From Misgurnus anguillicaudatus (Eukaryota; Chordata; Actinopteri; Cypriniformes; Cobitidae), in contig NC_073356.2 in NCBI RefSeq assembly GCF_027580225.2, forward strand, positions 8,649,001 to 8,713,000: a DNA stretch of 64,000 bases, given 5' to 3'. Each line of letters starts with the position of its first letter. Position 1 is the first letter of the stretch. Positions 34,430-46,135 of the stretch are shown in pieces. The notes beneath the pieces are model-generated. The model saw only the letters and a list, made by a program, of their open reading frames with translations. It did not search any database and was not told where the DNA came from. A program made the position numbers and the translations under genes.

Positions 34430-35414
34430 TGGCGCTTTTCCATTGCATAGTACCCCACGGTTTAGTTTAGTTTGGGTCGGGTCAGCTCACCTCACTTTGG
34501 CGTGGTTAGCTTTTCCATTGAGTTTAGTATCTTCGCAGTGGGAGGAATTATAGGCGTGTCGTTATATTTGCGCTGCATACGGCTGTGACATCATACAAGA
34601 GAGAGCGTCCTTGTACATTCCCAAACATTTATTTATTTATCAGTCCGCCACAAAATTAAAATTGGCCACCACAAATACGTAGATGTTTACTTTGAACATT
34701 GCGTTTATAACTACCTCTGTCTCACGTGACAGTTTCTGTTCAAACACCCGTGGCGTCAGTCGACGGCTCCACTGAGCCTCAATGAAGTTGCATTAAAGCA
34801 TAAATAATACTGACGTGCACGTCGCGAATGTGCCGCCACAAAATTAAAATTGGCCACCACAAATAGAAGTTTACTTTGCACATCGCGTTTATAACTACCT
34901 CTGTCTCACATAACAGTTTCTGTTCAAACACCCGTGGCGTCTCTCGACGGCGCTCCGCTGAGCCTCAATGAAGTTGCATTAAAGCATAAATAATACTGAC
35001 GTGCACGTCGCGAATGTGCCGCCACAAACTGCAAGTCTAGAAAAAACTTTTATGTGTTCCTGATTCACAACCTGTGGATGTTTTTAATCGCTAAAAGGGT
35101 GTTTGGAAACTTAAAACAGAGCACAGATGACAACATGTTTGCTCGAGACAGCGCAAGCTAGCAGCAAGCTTAAGCTAATATTTTACATAATAGGATGACG
35201 GCGCCGATGACGATTCTCTCAGACCAATCAGTGAACTACAGTGTTTACGCGTCACGTTTGGTATCAGCTCGGGTCGCTTGGAACCCCAACCGAGGTGGTA
35301 CGAAAAAAAGTATCGGGTACTACGAAGTGATCCCAATGGAAAAGCTCCCAAAAGTAAGCTGACCCGACCCAAACTAAACCAAACCGTGGGGTACTATGCA
35401 ATGGAAAAGCGCCA
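34430..35414 (+). mobile_element. PIF/Harbinger-like element, copy 2 (985 bp)
   Basis: The tips tggcgcttttccattgcat and the complementary atgcaatggaaaagcgcca extend as near-perfect TIRs of at least 60 bases. TAA occurs on both sides (34427-34429 and 35415-35417), the trinucleotide duplication typical of PIF/Harbinger. The interior has no transposase. It contains a tandem duplication of about 186 bases (see 34645-35020). Confidence 0.82.
34645..35020. repeat. 186-bp tandem duplication inside Harbinger-like element
   Basis: Two units start with ccgccacaaaattaaaattg (34645 and about 34831) and end with gacgtgcacgtcgcgaatg. They differ by small indels. The other copy (20977-21997) has only one unit. 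Confidence 0.85.
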
Positions 35415-36817
35415 TAACTGTCTGACTATCAAACTAGACAATAAATATTTTTTTAGTTTGTCACATGTAGATTAATATGAAGGGGAAAACGTTTTTAACC
35501 CTAAGTGCAGGAGTTACAAGTGTTTTGTTTTAGACATATAGTAAAGGTAATGGTTCAATTAAAGGACTGTTAAAGGAAAAGCTGTAAATTAACAAACTAT
35601 TAATAAACCTACCATATGCTGTAGGCATAAAAGTTATAAATTAGGAGATTTGTCATTTTGACAAAGGCAAACGATACACTGTATATACACATAAAACCAT
35701 ACCCACACTGCTGGTGTAGCCACCTTTTGTCTTGAGACTTTAATATGGCATTAATAGCAAAAATGTGCTAGCTCACCATTAATTAAAAATAAAAAGGTTG
35801 GCAAAAAATGCATCTGAAAACTCACCAGATTGATGCTTTAAAATATGTAATTTTAAAAAAATTCTAAGGGGGAGCATGCTCCCGGACCCTAGAGGGGTAA
35901 TATTCTTCTCATCTTTTTCACCCCTGACCCATTTTCATGCCTGAAAGGTCTCCAAAAAATCTTTATTTTGGAGTTAGTTGAACCAATGTTCAAATGATAG
36001 CTATTTTACAATAGACATATTATTAGTTTCTGTAGGAAAAAAGAGCGGGTGGTGGCAGCGGAGCTCATTGAGTGCTCAGCACCCCTAAAGCTCTAACCCT
36101 AGAATCGCCTCTGTAGTATGCCACAACCAAACTGCATATTCCAATTTGAATAAACAGATCTACGTCTAAAACGAACAGATTAAATGCTGCTGGGGACTTG
36201 CTATTGGCTGTTGTATTTGCATGAATAAATAATTAGTTGAGTCTAAGAAAGGATAAGGGGCTATTTTGGGCATGTTTTACTATAAAAAAAGTTTCATTTT
36301 AATATGGCTTGTGTTATTACGTTTATGTAATACTAAATTTCATTTTTTCTGATATATATTTAAAAGATGCGTTTTTTTTAGTTACCGTCATAGAGAACAG
36401 TAGTACTTTTCCTGTGACTTAAATACTGCTGAAAAAAACTTTAAAGGATGAATAAGCTAATTAGACAATAGTGGGCGGAAGCTGTAGACACTAGAACTTT
36501 GCCAACAGAAGACGTTTTTTGTTTAAAGAGACTCCGTTTTTTTATGGTTGGCTGGACATTTTTTGGGGGGCAGATGGAAGATCTGGGGGGCAATGCCGCC
36601 CCAGCCCCCCCCCCCCCCCCCCGTAGACCCGGCCCTGCCTGTCATGATAAACAAGGTGGAATAGGACACTGCAGGACAGGCCTGATGTTCGGAGAGATGT
36701 TCGTTTTTAACGATCAAACGCACAGCCTTGCAAAGCATACTTTATTTGACTCATACGTGTACACAGACACTCACCACAAACTGCAATGCAACTCCTGTCC
36801 TACATACTACCTACTTC

Positions 36818-37092
36818 TATAGACGGTTTCATCAGACGCATGTGATACACGTCTGGATCCGAACTTTACTTCCGGTTTCTGACTAGTTGCTAAACTGATC
36901 TCTTGAACAAATGCCTCGTCGAAAATAACAAATGTTTTTGTTTCCTAGGTAATGTGTTGTTTTTTGCTTGTTATATAAATAAACTACTTTAAAAGGACTT
37001 TGTTGTTATTTATTCTTAGCGGAGTTTACCGGAAGTTACGTGTGGACCACGACAGCCGCTTGTTTATGTTGTTACTGCTGAAGCCGTCTATA
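36818..37092. mobile_element. MITE with 'tatagacggtttcatcag' TIR
   Basis: The left tip tatagacggtttcatcag faces ctgctgaagccgtctata at the right. An internal acttccgg...ccggaagt pair extends the symmetry. No coding beyond a 5-codon frame. Confidence 0.7.
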
Positions 37093-37244
37093 TGCACATG
37101 AGGGACCTACACATACAAAGTATGCACGGTTACAAAAATCTGGCGGTGCACGTACAGTGTGCACATACTATTCTGATGACAAAATTTATGTCACTGTAGG
37201 TCAGTGGCGGCTGATGCGAAGTTCGTCACAACATGTATGTAGCC

Positions 37245-37528
37245 CGTCATGTGTGTGGTTCCTTTTTTCAAAATATGTGTTCTGCACGTCAAGAGATCCT
37301 GCGTGCATCACATGTCTTGTCAAAATAAGTGCCTGCTGCAGATGCGTCTAAAGGGTTTATGATAAAAGAGGCGCTCTCGTGTAGTTTGTGAATGTGAGCG
37401 TCTCTTTATCATAAACCCTTTAGACGCATCTGCAGCAGGCACTTATTTTGACAAGACACGTGATGCACATGGTTCACATGACGCAACAAACACATATTTT
37501 GAAAATGCAAGCAACACACATGACACAC
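37245..37528. repeat. Near-perfect 284-bp inverted repeat
   Basis: The inner arms 37310-37377 and 37395-37462 are almost identical complements over about 68 bases, around a 17-base loop. Symmetry continues more weakly outward (ttcaaaatatgtg facing cacatattttgaa). It can form a long hairpin. Confidence 0.88.
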
Positions 37529-37529
37529 T

Positions 37530-39600
37530 GCATGCGGACACTCGCATACGCTGAAAAACTGAACTATACTTCAGGCTGTAAGTCTCACTTAACTGTATCT
37601 AGTGCTAAATGTAATGTATGGTTTTAGCTTTGCTTTTAGCCTTCAAACTATTACAATGGGAGAGACAATAATGTCATGGGAATCCTCTCACACTTAATCA
37701 AAAGGTTGTGCTAACTTCATTTTTTCCTGGGTTATACTTTTTCATGTGATGAGACTTGTATGGACCACTTATCAGTTACACCCATAATCCTATTTAATGA
37801 CATCATGATCTCCCAATAACCTTCAACAAGACAACAGATCATTGTGTCATGAACTTTAAAGCTGGAATTCGACAATGTCATGATCAAAATATTCAGATAT
37901 ATCAAAACATTTTAAATGTGCATGGAAACATAGAATCAAGGACACATCAGACGGCCTTGCGAAATATAAAAGCCATCATAATATGTCTGTGAACACCTCC
38001 CTATCTCTGAGAGTATAAAAGCACTCGATTCAGACTGCAGACCCACAAAAGTGCTCACGAAATAAAACGTCTGCTAATATTGTGTTTGCCAGGCCACCCA
38101 CTGTGGCTTACCTCTCTCATTTCCAACACTGTACCGACAGTCACGATCGGCTGGGAACCGGCGTGTCCTGTGCTCAAACCACCAGGTTCTTGATTTACAC
38201 AAAGCTTTTATGTGTACTTTCACACAGAGCTCATTGATTTTCACAACTTTGTGAACTGTGTACATGTGGTGAGATCTCTACAAAGTCAGAGAAAATGGTC
38301 CTAGCAGTCTCTTTCAAAAAGTACACCTATGTACCCTAAGAGTTCATATTAGTACCTCAAAGGTACAAACAGTATTGTTTTTTTTTTAACTTCTTCTTCC
38401 GACAGTACAGACATAACCTACTTTAAACATAACTTTAATATTGGTACTCTACTGTGTTTTCGTCCTCTATATTTCTATTATTTTTTATACCCCCACATCT
38501 AGCATGCTTCAGATATTCTCCATCACAAACAGCTGCGTGTTCACAGGATAAGATTTTATCTCTAGGGCCTGAGGTGTATTCAGAAGTCTTTGTTTTTTAA
38601 AGATGTATTTGTTCTCGAGTCACTCCGCTCCCTGGCACCTGATTAAATAAATTCGGTTTATGTTAAAGTGCCAAGTGCAGATTTTTGGAAAGAGGAACAG
38701 ATCATCCAGGTGCCTTCTCCCGGTGAGCTTCTGTTGTGTGTTATGTCACAGAGCTTTTGCAGCACAGGGTCTGATCTGCGCCGCTACGGTTTAATCTGTG
38801 TACGCTAGCCAAAATGAATCTGAGACAAAACAATCATTACGGTGTTTTGAATAGTCTACAATCTCATATATGCCCACACACAGTCGCTACTATGCGTGCA
38901 ATCAGTGTGAAAAGGTTTGATATGGAAATCAAAGTTGCTCCCTCCCCTATTACACAATACAAAGGAACAGACATGCACATATCCAAAACATCCTGTGCTC
39001 TACAAATATAGATGAATCACTGAAGTGGCCCTCTTCCTAACACTGTCATGACCTATAAACAAAAGATAAAAATACCCATATACACAGTAAATATATACAC
39101 TGTTTTGTAAATTTTGATTATTAAGAGTTTAGATGCAAAACCCTCTACGGGACAATCACATTACGCGTCTTTTGCGTCCGCAAATATGTTAAGCCTCGTT
39201 CAGACCACCAGCGACTTTCTCGCTGTGTGTCGTCTCTTTCCGTGAGGCTTTTCTAAATCAGGTTATCATAAACAAATGAGCACTCCAGTAACTGACGAGA
39301 GAAGGATGCATCGCTGGACACGCCCATCCGGTCACCAATGGTCACTTTCTCTCGTGTTGCTGGAGGTCAGCAAGCTTCATAGAAATGAAGGTCACATCAC
39401 TAGTCGCTGGCAGTCTGAATGGGGTGTTATGTTGAATGTAAAAGCGTGAAAAGTGCACTCAAATAGAGAGCGACGTGCAAAATAGAGAGCGAATGCCCCG
39501 TCGAAAAGTGTTTCTGCGCGATTTTAGATGTGAAATGACCCGCTCCTAAGTGCGTCTGACATGTTTTTTGTAAATGAACATTTCTCTCTTGTTTAGGGTC
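37530..39600. other. Non-coding stretch
   Basis: No gene recognised. Bases 39185-39425 are a decayed repeat with cagcgactttctcgctg and agtcgctggcagtctg. Bases 38620-38780 look single-copy within this window. The stretch at 38000-38280 has no recognisable domain. Confidence 0.4.
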
Positions 39601-39611
39601 AGTAATTTCAC

Positions 39612-40396
39612 TTTAACTCTTTCTCTGCCATTGACGAGTTATCTCGTCAATTAAGAGAAAAAATGTGAATAAAAAACGTGTTCCTGATTTTTATGCTAAA
39701 GCAACACTAAAGAGTCTTTGCTCTTTGCTCCCCCTACAGGTTAGAAGCGGAATTGTCCATTAGCACTGTCGTAAATACTGCAGCATAGCTGGCTCTGATT
39801 GGATGGTAGGTCTGCCATAAAGCAAGTTTTTGTAGTTTTCACTTAAACTACAGGACCGTGACCCGACGGTTGGAAACTTTTTTAGTGCGGTTTTGGCGGA
39901 TAGAGGACTGCAAAGCGAATGTGAAAGTGTCGTTTACCCTGTTTCGAGTGGATGAACGACTGAAACTTTTTTGGAAACATTATTTTAAATTAAAAAAAAA
40001 CCTCTTTGCTGTTGCTTTAATCTGCAATACCACAATTTTTATTTTTTAATTTATGAAAAAAAAACTGAAGCCAAAACGTTATTTACTAATTTTAAACTCT
40101 GTGTATGTTTTGATAATCGTTCTGAATCTGATCTCTAACAAAATTCCATCTCAAAATGCATTTATTTCAGCTTTTTTAAAGAAAAATAATAGTTTATAAG
40201 CAGAAAAAAATATTTTTTGTTTGTTTGTTGTTTGTTTGAAAGCAGAGGGTCTGTTCTTTCATTTGATATATTTGTATGTTTATATATTTTTAGAAGAAAA
40301 TTTTCCTGGAAGGCATTTTGTGAAACTTTTGTAAAAAAATGCTTTTCAAAAACTTTTCAAAAATGGCTGGTGGGGAATGAGTTAACGGCAATCAAA
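39612..40396. mobile_element. MITE 'ttaactctttctctgcca' with nested MITE
   Basis: The left tip ttaactctttctctgccatt faces ggtggggaatgagttaa at the right. A second element is nested at about 39699-40020, with tips aaagcaacactaaagag and ctctttgctgttgcttt. A related fragment occurs at 60690-61020 (shared actctgtgtatgttttga, gtctgttctttcatttg). Confidence 0.65.
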
Positions 40397-40586
40397 AGGT
40401 TATTAGACAGTAATTAAAATGCCTTATTTTCACAAATGCCACCATAATTTCATTGGTCTTTCGCTGCAAAACCCTCCAGGTGCAGTTTTGGCAAAAACCT
40501 TTACTTTCAAAAAATCCACTTCTTTGGACAAGACATAGTGAACAGTTACAAGATCACTGAGGATGCAACTAGAAAATTCAGATTGA

Positions 40587-41016
40587 TCTCATGGAAAGTC
40601 GTGTTATAGTTACGAAAATTTGATCAATTTATATGTGTCCAGTGGACGAAATTAAGCTTTTTACGAATTCCTATAAATCGTTTTTCATGTCCGTGGCATG
40701 ACTTTCTTTTTTGTGGCATCTTATGAATTATTTTCTAAAATTTTTCCCATATTTTCTTACCATTGTCGCTAGGGGTTGGGTTTAGAATCACTTTCTCTTA
40801 CATTTTTAGACATCCAAACCCCAACTCTCACTCCAACTCCAGGCGAGAATAGTTTTAAACCAATACATAAAAGTACATCCTAACACAAACCCCAAATCTT
40901 ACCCCAACCCCAAGCGACAATGATTTACATAATATGGCATGACAAAGTTGTTACAGACACAACAATAAAAAAATTAATAACATTGTTCATGACTTTCCGT
41001 GAGATCATGTTGCGAA
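40587..41016. mobile_element. Palindromic foldback element (same family as 1000-2315)
   Basis: Tips tctcatggaaagtcgtg and catgactttccgtgagatca. The core carries ccattgtcgctaggggttgg and its mirror ccccaagcgacaatg. Confidence 0.7.
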
Positions 41017-41212
41017 AATTGACTGCAAATGATAAAAATAAGTTCCTCCAGAAAAACGCGATTACGCGAAATCAGCCAAAGTCCGCATATTTATGCGGGG
41101 GCCACAATTTTGTCAAATACGCTGCAATTTCGCAGCATAAATTGCAGATTTCCGTGCACAAAATATGCAGAGCTTGCATGATTTCCCGCATTTTCATAGC
41201 AAAAATCACATA

Positions 41213-42840
41213 CAGTCTTGTTCAAAATAATAGCAGTACAATGTGACTAACCAGAATAATCAAGGTTTTTAGTATATTTTTTTATTGCTACGTGGCAAAC
41301 AAGTTACCAGTAGGTTCAGTAGATTCTCAGAAAACAAATGAGACCAAGCATTCATGATATGCACGCTCTTAAGGCTGTGCAATTGGGTAATTAGTTGAAT
41401 TAGTTGAAAGGGGTGTGTTCAAAAAAATAGCAGTGTGGCATTCAATCACTGAGGTCATCAATTTTGTGAAGAAACAGGTGTGAATCAGGGGGCCCCTATT
41501 TAAGGATGAAGCCAACACTTGTTGAACATGCATTTGAAAGCTGAGGAAAATGGGTCGTTCAAGAAATTGTTCAGAAGAACAGCGTACTTTGATTAAAAAG
41601 TTGATTGGAGAGGGGAAAACCTATAAAGAGGTCCAAAAAATGATAGGCTGTTCAGCTAAAATGATCTCCAATGCCTTAAAATGGAGAGCAAAACCAGAGA
41701 GACGTGGAAGAAAACGGAAGACAACCATCAAAATGGATAGAAGAATAACCAGAATGGCAAAGGCTCAGCCAATGATCACCTCCAGGATGATCAAAGACAG
41801 TGTGGATTTACCTGTAAGTACTGTGACAGTTAGAAGACGTCTGTGTGAAGCTAATCTATTTTCAAGAATCCCCCGCAAAGTCCCTCTGTTAAAAAAAGGC
41901 ATGTGCAGAAGAGGTTACAATTTGCCAAAAAACACATCAACTGGCCTAAAGAGAAATGGAGGAACATTTTGTGGACTGATGAGAGTAAAATTGTTCTTTT
42001 TGGGTCCAAGGGCCACAGGCAGTTTGTGAGACGACCCCCAAACTCTGACTTCAAGCCACAGTACACAGTGAAGACAGTGAAGCATGGAGGTGCAAGCATC
42101 ATGATATGGGCATGTTTCTCCTACTATGGTGTTGGGCCTATTTATCGCATACCAGGGATCATGGATCAGTTTGCATATGTTAAAATACTTGAAGAGGTCA
42201 TGTTGCCCTATGCTGAAGAGGACATGCCCTTGAAATGGTTGTTTCAACAAGACAATGACCCAAAACACACTAGTAAACGGGCAAAGTCTTGGTTCCAAAC
42301 CAACAAAATTAATGTTATGGAGTGGCCAGCCCAATCTCCAGACCTTAATCCAATTGAGAACTTGTGGGGTGATATCAAAAATGCTGTTTCTGAAGCAAAA
42401 CCAAGAAATGTGAATGAATTGTGGAATGTTGTTAAGGAATCATGGAGGGGAATAACAGCTGAGAGGTGCCACAAGTTGATCGACTCCATGCCACACAGAT
42501 GTCAAGCAGTTTTAAAAAACTGTGGTCATACAACTAAATATTAGTTTAGTGATTCACAGGATTGCTAAATCCCAGAAAAAAAAAAGTTTGTACAAAATAG
42601 TTTTGAGTTTGTACAGTCAAAGGTAGACACTGCTGTTTTTTTGAACACACCCCTTTCAACTAATTGCCCAATTGCACAGCCTTAAGAGCATGCATATCAT
42701 GAATGCTGGGTCTTGTTTGTTTTCTGGGAGTCTGCTGAACCTGCTGGTGGCTTGTTTGCCACGTGGCAATAAAAAATATACTAAAAACCTTGATTATTCT
42801 GGTTAGTCACATTTTACTGCTATTATTTTGAACAAGACTG
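41213..42840 (+). mobile_element. Tc1-like DNA transposon, complete ends
   Basis: TA occurs on both sides (41211-41212 and 42841-42842). TIRs of about 210 bases start cagtcttgttcaaaataata. Each TIR has a second, inner motif (ttcaaaaaaatagcag at about 41419 and its complement at about 42632), giving the IR/DR arrangement in which transposase binds two sites per end. Length 1628 bp, normal for the family. One transposase gene inside is frameshifted. Confidence 0.93.
41550..42544 (+). pseudogene. Tc1-like transposase, one frameshift
   Basis: The N-terminal part has a helix-turn-helix (TYKEVQKMIGCSAKMIS), a basic RGRKRK linker like the AT-hook of Tc1 transposases, and a second helix-turn-helix (TSRMIKDSVDLPVSTVTV). 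The catalytic part reads in another frame from about 41903. There it has D26 (WTDES), D117 (QQDND) and E152 (NPIENLW), numbered from 41903, with 34 residues between the last two (DD34E). The frame changes at a run of seven A's (41891-41897). Apart from this one-base slip the protein is full length with all catalytic residues. Confidence 0.92.
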
Positions 42841-42842
42841 TA

Positions 42843-44239
42843 TATCTTAGCAGAAAGTTGAAAAATGTTGCATTTACTTAACACAAGCGCAGCCATGTCC
42901 CCTGTTGCCATGGAAACGTTATACGTGAACATCATTGAAAAGCTGCAAACAGTTTTTGCAAGTTTCCGCAATTTTGCAAGTTCCCTCAATTTCAAATTGC
43001 ATCAAATTGCCACATGTGGGTTGTTTTTTAGGTCCAAGTACTCACAATAGAGTCTTTTCTCAAAAAGCAAATGTTGTCATCTGAAAGAAAAAAACACAAA
43101 TTCAATCACAGTTCATTTAAAAAGCATTATCTCAAAATCTAAATGGCAATAACAGGAAGAAGCAAAACTTTTCAGATAGTACAAACTGTCCAGATATGTT
43201 GGGGATGTTATTTCACTTGAATTCCAGAGATTATTGGGATCTATGAAGCTTACTGGACTCTACAGTAAACTCCAGTAGCATTCTTTCAGATTTTTCATAA
43301 ATGCACTCTTATCTTACTCAAACAAGCATATCATTTTAATTGTAGACTTGCACAACACTCCATTACGTTTGCACAACAAAATCATACCTGACATATTGAT
43401 GGTGAGAAGGTTTAACCCCCTTTGAAGCTGTCAGAATGTATTCCCAACACCTCTCTAGCCAGACACACAGCCAAAGGTTTGTCTAACCTCTGCCCTTCAG
43501 TAATCTTACTGTAATCCTTAGTGCTCGCTACCAACAATCCACAGTGTGTGTGTATGTGAGAGAGAAAGAGAGAAGAGAAAGGGTTTAAGGGTTTCCTATG
43601 GGACAGATGTGCCCTTATCTTAACATCAAAACACACTGGAAGCGATGGGGCTTACGAAGATTAGAGGTGTGGAAAAGAAAAAGCCCCTTTCCCCCAGCGG
43701 TGTTCCTGCCACACGTCTCACTGCTACTATATGCCGGTGATGGATGTGGGTGTGTCTGTGTTTGTTTGGGTGCACTGCGTGTGAGTGTTGCAATGGTGTT
43801 GTGTTTCGTTTCGGGAAACGCTGCTGTTTTTCATTTCAACAGGCAGCAGGCGAGAAAAACAGCGGCTGGGTGGATGTTTATCAGCACGGGAGTTTTTCTG
43901 CAGGATTTCCTTCATGATCTCCACGCTCCGAGTGTCAGGAGAGCTTCGGAGACCTCGTGTACAGCCTGGAAAGATCCCATGATGATGCTGATTCTGTTCT
44001 CCTTCACCGGACCGTTCCCTGCTCTGACGCTCCCGAGTGTTTCGTGAAGCACATGATTTCACCTGTCTTCCTGACGCGTGTGGTTTTGGAAACAGCAGAC
44101 ATCAAACACGGCTGTTTTTTTTTTTTGAAAGAAGAAGTAAACAAAGCGGATGGCAAGTCTCGGGAGAATGTGTTCATCTTGCAAACATGTTTATAAGCCT
44201 TTACTTCTCATGTGGCTCTTTTACTGAAGAAATTGTCTA
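42843..44239. other. Non-coding stretch
   Basis: No recognised gene. A 149-codon frame (43598-44047) has no domain and overlaps equally open frames on both strands, suggesting low stop density rather than a gene. Confidence 0.4.
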
Positions 44240-44385
44240 ACATGACTACATTTACACATTTGGGAGACACTTTTGTCCAAAGCCTACATTCCAATATATA
44301 CATTTTATCAGTATGTGGGATTAAACCCATGACCTTTTGCACTGCTAACACAAATACTTTATCAACTGAGCGGCACTTTTGAAAA
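44240..44385 (-). repeat. tRNA-derived SINE, decayed
   Basis: Same family as 27652-27828: the minus strand shows the gcaaaaggtcatgggttt B-box side and the tail tttggacaaaagtgtctccc. The A-box region (tcagttgataaag) is degraded. Confidence 0.7.
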
Positions 44386-44418
44386 TAAGGTGCTTCACTA
44401 TGCCATAAATGAACCATT

Positions 44419-44545
44419 CCCTGCTGAAAAAAAAACAGCATAGACCAGCATCATTCCCATGCTGGTTTGGTGCTGGCTTACAGCATACCAGTACCAAAAC
44501 ACAACATATGCTGGTCTTGCGGGTATGCTGGTTTTTCCAGCAGGG
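44419..44545. mobile_element. Short relative of the CAGCTGGT-type MITE
   Basis: Tips ccctgctgaaaaa and ttttccagcaggg with 'atgctggt' and 'accagca' units inside. The flanks do not give a clear duplication. Confidence 0.65.
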
Positions 44546-45321
44546 TGGTTACATAAAAAACATCAAGAACCTTTGAACCTATCGCTCTAATGTTTATAAT
44601 ATATAATAAGCTAAACATGTTCATGATTTTTGTGGTTGAAATCTTTAAAAAGACACTTTGTTTTTAATTGTATTCCAGTCTTGGAAAGTGTCTGATAACC
44701 TCAAGCCTCTCCTTCATTTCTCCCTAATGTAGCTTCATCATCACGGCCTCTTGCTTTCTACCACACAGACCTGGTATCCTGCTGGGATCATTCAAACATG
44801 CTCCAGATAAGTCAAAGTCTCTTACGCACAGGCAAAGTGAATCCGGAGAATGGAGAGATTGCAGATAGGCAAATATTGGTTTATATTGGCTCTCACAAAT
44901 GCAATGTTTTGATATTTGATTATGAAAAAGCACCCGTATCAATATGAGCAGATGCCCCAGATAGAGCTGAATTATTTACTTAGTTCATGACTAAATTAAC
45001 GAATCCACTGCTTCTGTAGAGCTTTCCTCTATCTGCATTTATGCAGTTTGGGTTTAAAATGAATTTCGGCTACTTGCAACCACAAAAAATACAAGCCTGA
45101 TCACGATATACTTGAGAACCCACAAATGCCATATCTGATGTGAGAGCTACAACCACAAGCTAAAAGTGAAAAGTTTTCATTAGATCTTAAATTTCAGCTA
45201 TTGATTCGCAAAAAAATGTTTACGCTCACTTGAGTCGCTTTTTGACTTATGCGAAAAAGTATAAATGCCAATAATGGGAGATGGAAACGCATTTGCCAAA
45301 TAAATTCTGACGTAGTGAACA
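44546..45321. other. AT-rich non-coding stretch
   Basis: Nothing recognised. Confidence 0.35.
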
Positions 45322-45820
45322 TTAAAGGTCCCGTTCTTTCAGTGTTTTTGAAGCTTTGATTGTGTTTACATTGAGCAATATAACATGTGTTAATGTTTCA
45401 TGTGTAAAAAAAACGCAGTATTTTTCACACAATTTACTTATCTGTATAGCGCCGTTTTCACTGTCCTCAAAACGGTCTGATGTCTTCCTTGTTCTATGAA
45501 GTCCCTCCTTCAGAAATACGTAACGAGTTCTGATTGTGTAGTTTGTTTAGTGTGTTGTGATTCGATAGCAGCTTAGCTTGCTGTTAGCTTAGCTGGCGAC
45601 TGACGTATTCCTGTGGGAATAGAGTTTAGCCAGAAAACTGTTCTAGTGACTTCATTAAAGCAGGAAGTAGAGGGCTGTAGTACAAACCGGCCATTCGATG
45701 TAGGCTTTGAAAGGCGAATTCTGTTAAAGAAAATATATCTCCTGGCAGTGAACTTTGAGCTTTATCATTTCACAGTTATTATTTATGCTATTATAGCAAC
45801 ATTACACACTAACTAGGGTT
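45322..45820 (+). repeat. TTAA-starting dispersed repeat, copy 2
   Basis: Collinear with 25996-26458 and continues past the point where that copy is cut (agcaacattacacactaac), then decays. No ORF of note. Confidence 0.7.
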
Positions 45821-46135
45821 TAAAAAATAGAATCAGATAGAATGGGACTGACTGTCTAGCTGTTTCCACTGACGTTGTCTTTACCATATATGGGGATCGA
45901 CTTCGTCGCAATGCCCTTGCTGCTAGTGCCTGCATCAAAAATATTGCATTCCTTCTTATTAGTTTGGCAATTACAAGCTACACTGCTAATAAATGAATAA
46001 CTTGCCCCATCGTGACTACATGCAGTCATGTCTTCATTCTCCAAGCGTGCCTTGTTTTGTTTACTGTTGGTTACTAGGTTACCAATACCACAGTCATTCC
46101 CTTGAACAACTTGATGGAAACGCACCTAAAGGTAC

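Larger units (their letters stand above)
32103..36114. mobile_element. hAT-type element B (4.0 kb), nested in A
   Basis: AGTATGCC occurs exactly at 32095-32102 and 36115-36122. The left end is atgggcgaggctagcc and the right end ctagaatcgcctctgt. Both ends hold subterminal tcagcacccctaaa. No transposase frame is found. The interior includes a tetranucleotide microsatellite, an inverted pair with tgacgtca cores (about 32570-32597 and 33742-33768), and a nested Harbinger-like element. Confidence 0.85.
30289..36637. mobile_element. hAT-type element A (6.3 kb) with 8-bp duplication
   Basis: CCTGTCAT occurs exactly at 30281-30288 and 36638-36645. The tips are caggcccggtactaggc and the complement of cagggccgggtctacgg, followed by G-rich/C-rich tracts (a poly-C run at about 36605-36622). 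After removing nested elements only about 1.5 kb is its own, with no transposase, so it is non-autonomous and swollen by later insertions. Confidence 0.85.

Noticed and set aside
43598..44047. 149-codon plus-strand frame
   Set aside because: Several overlapping frames on both strands are equally open; no domain or clear exon signals.
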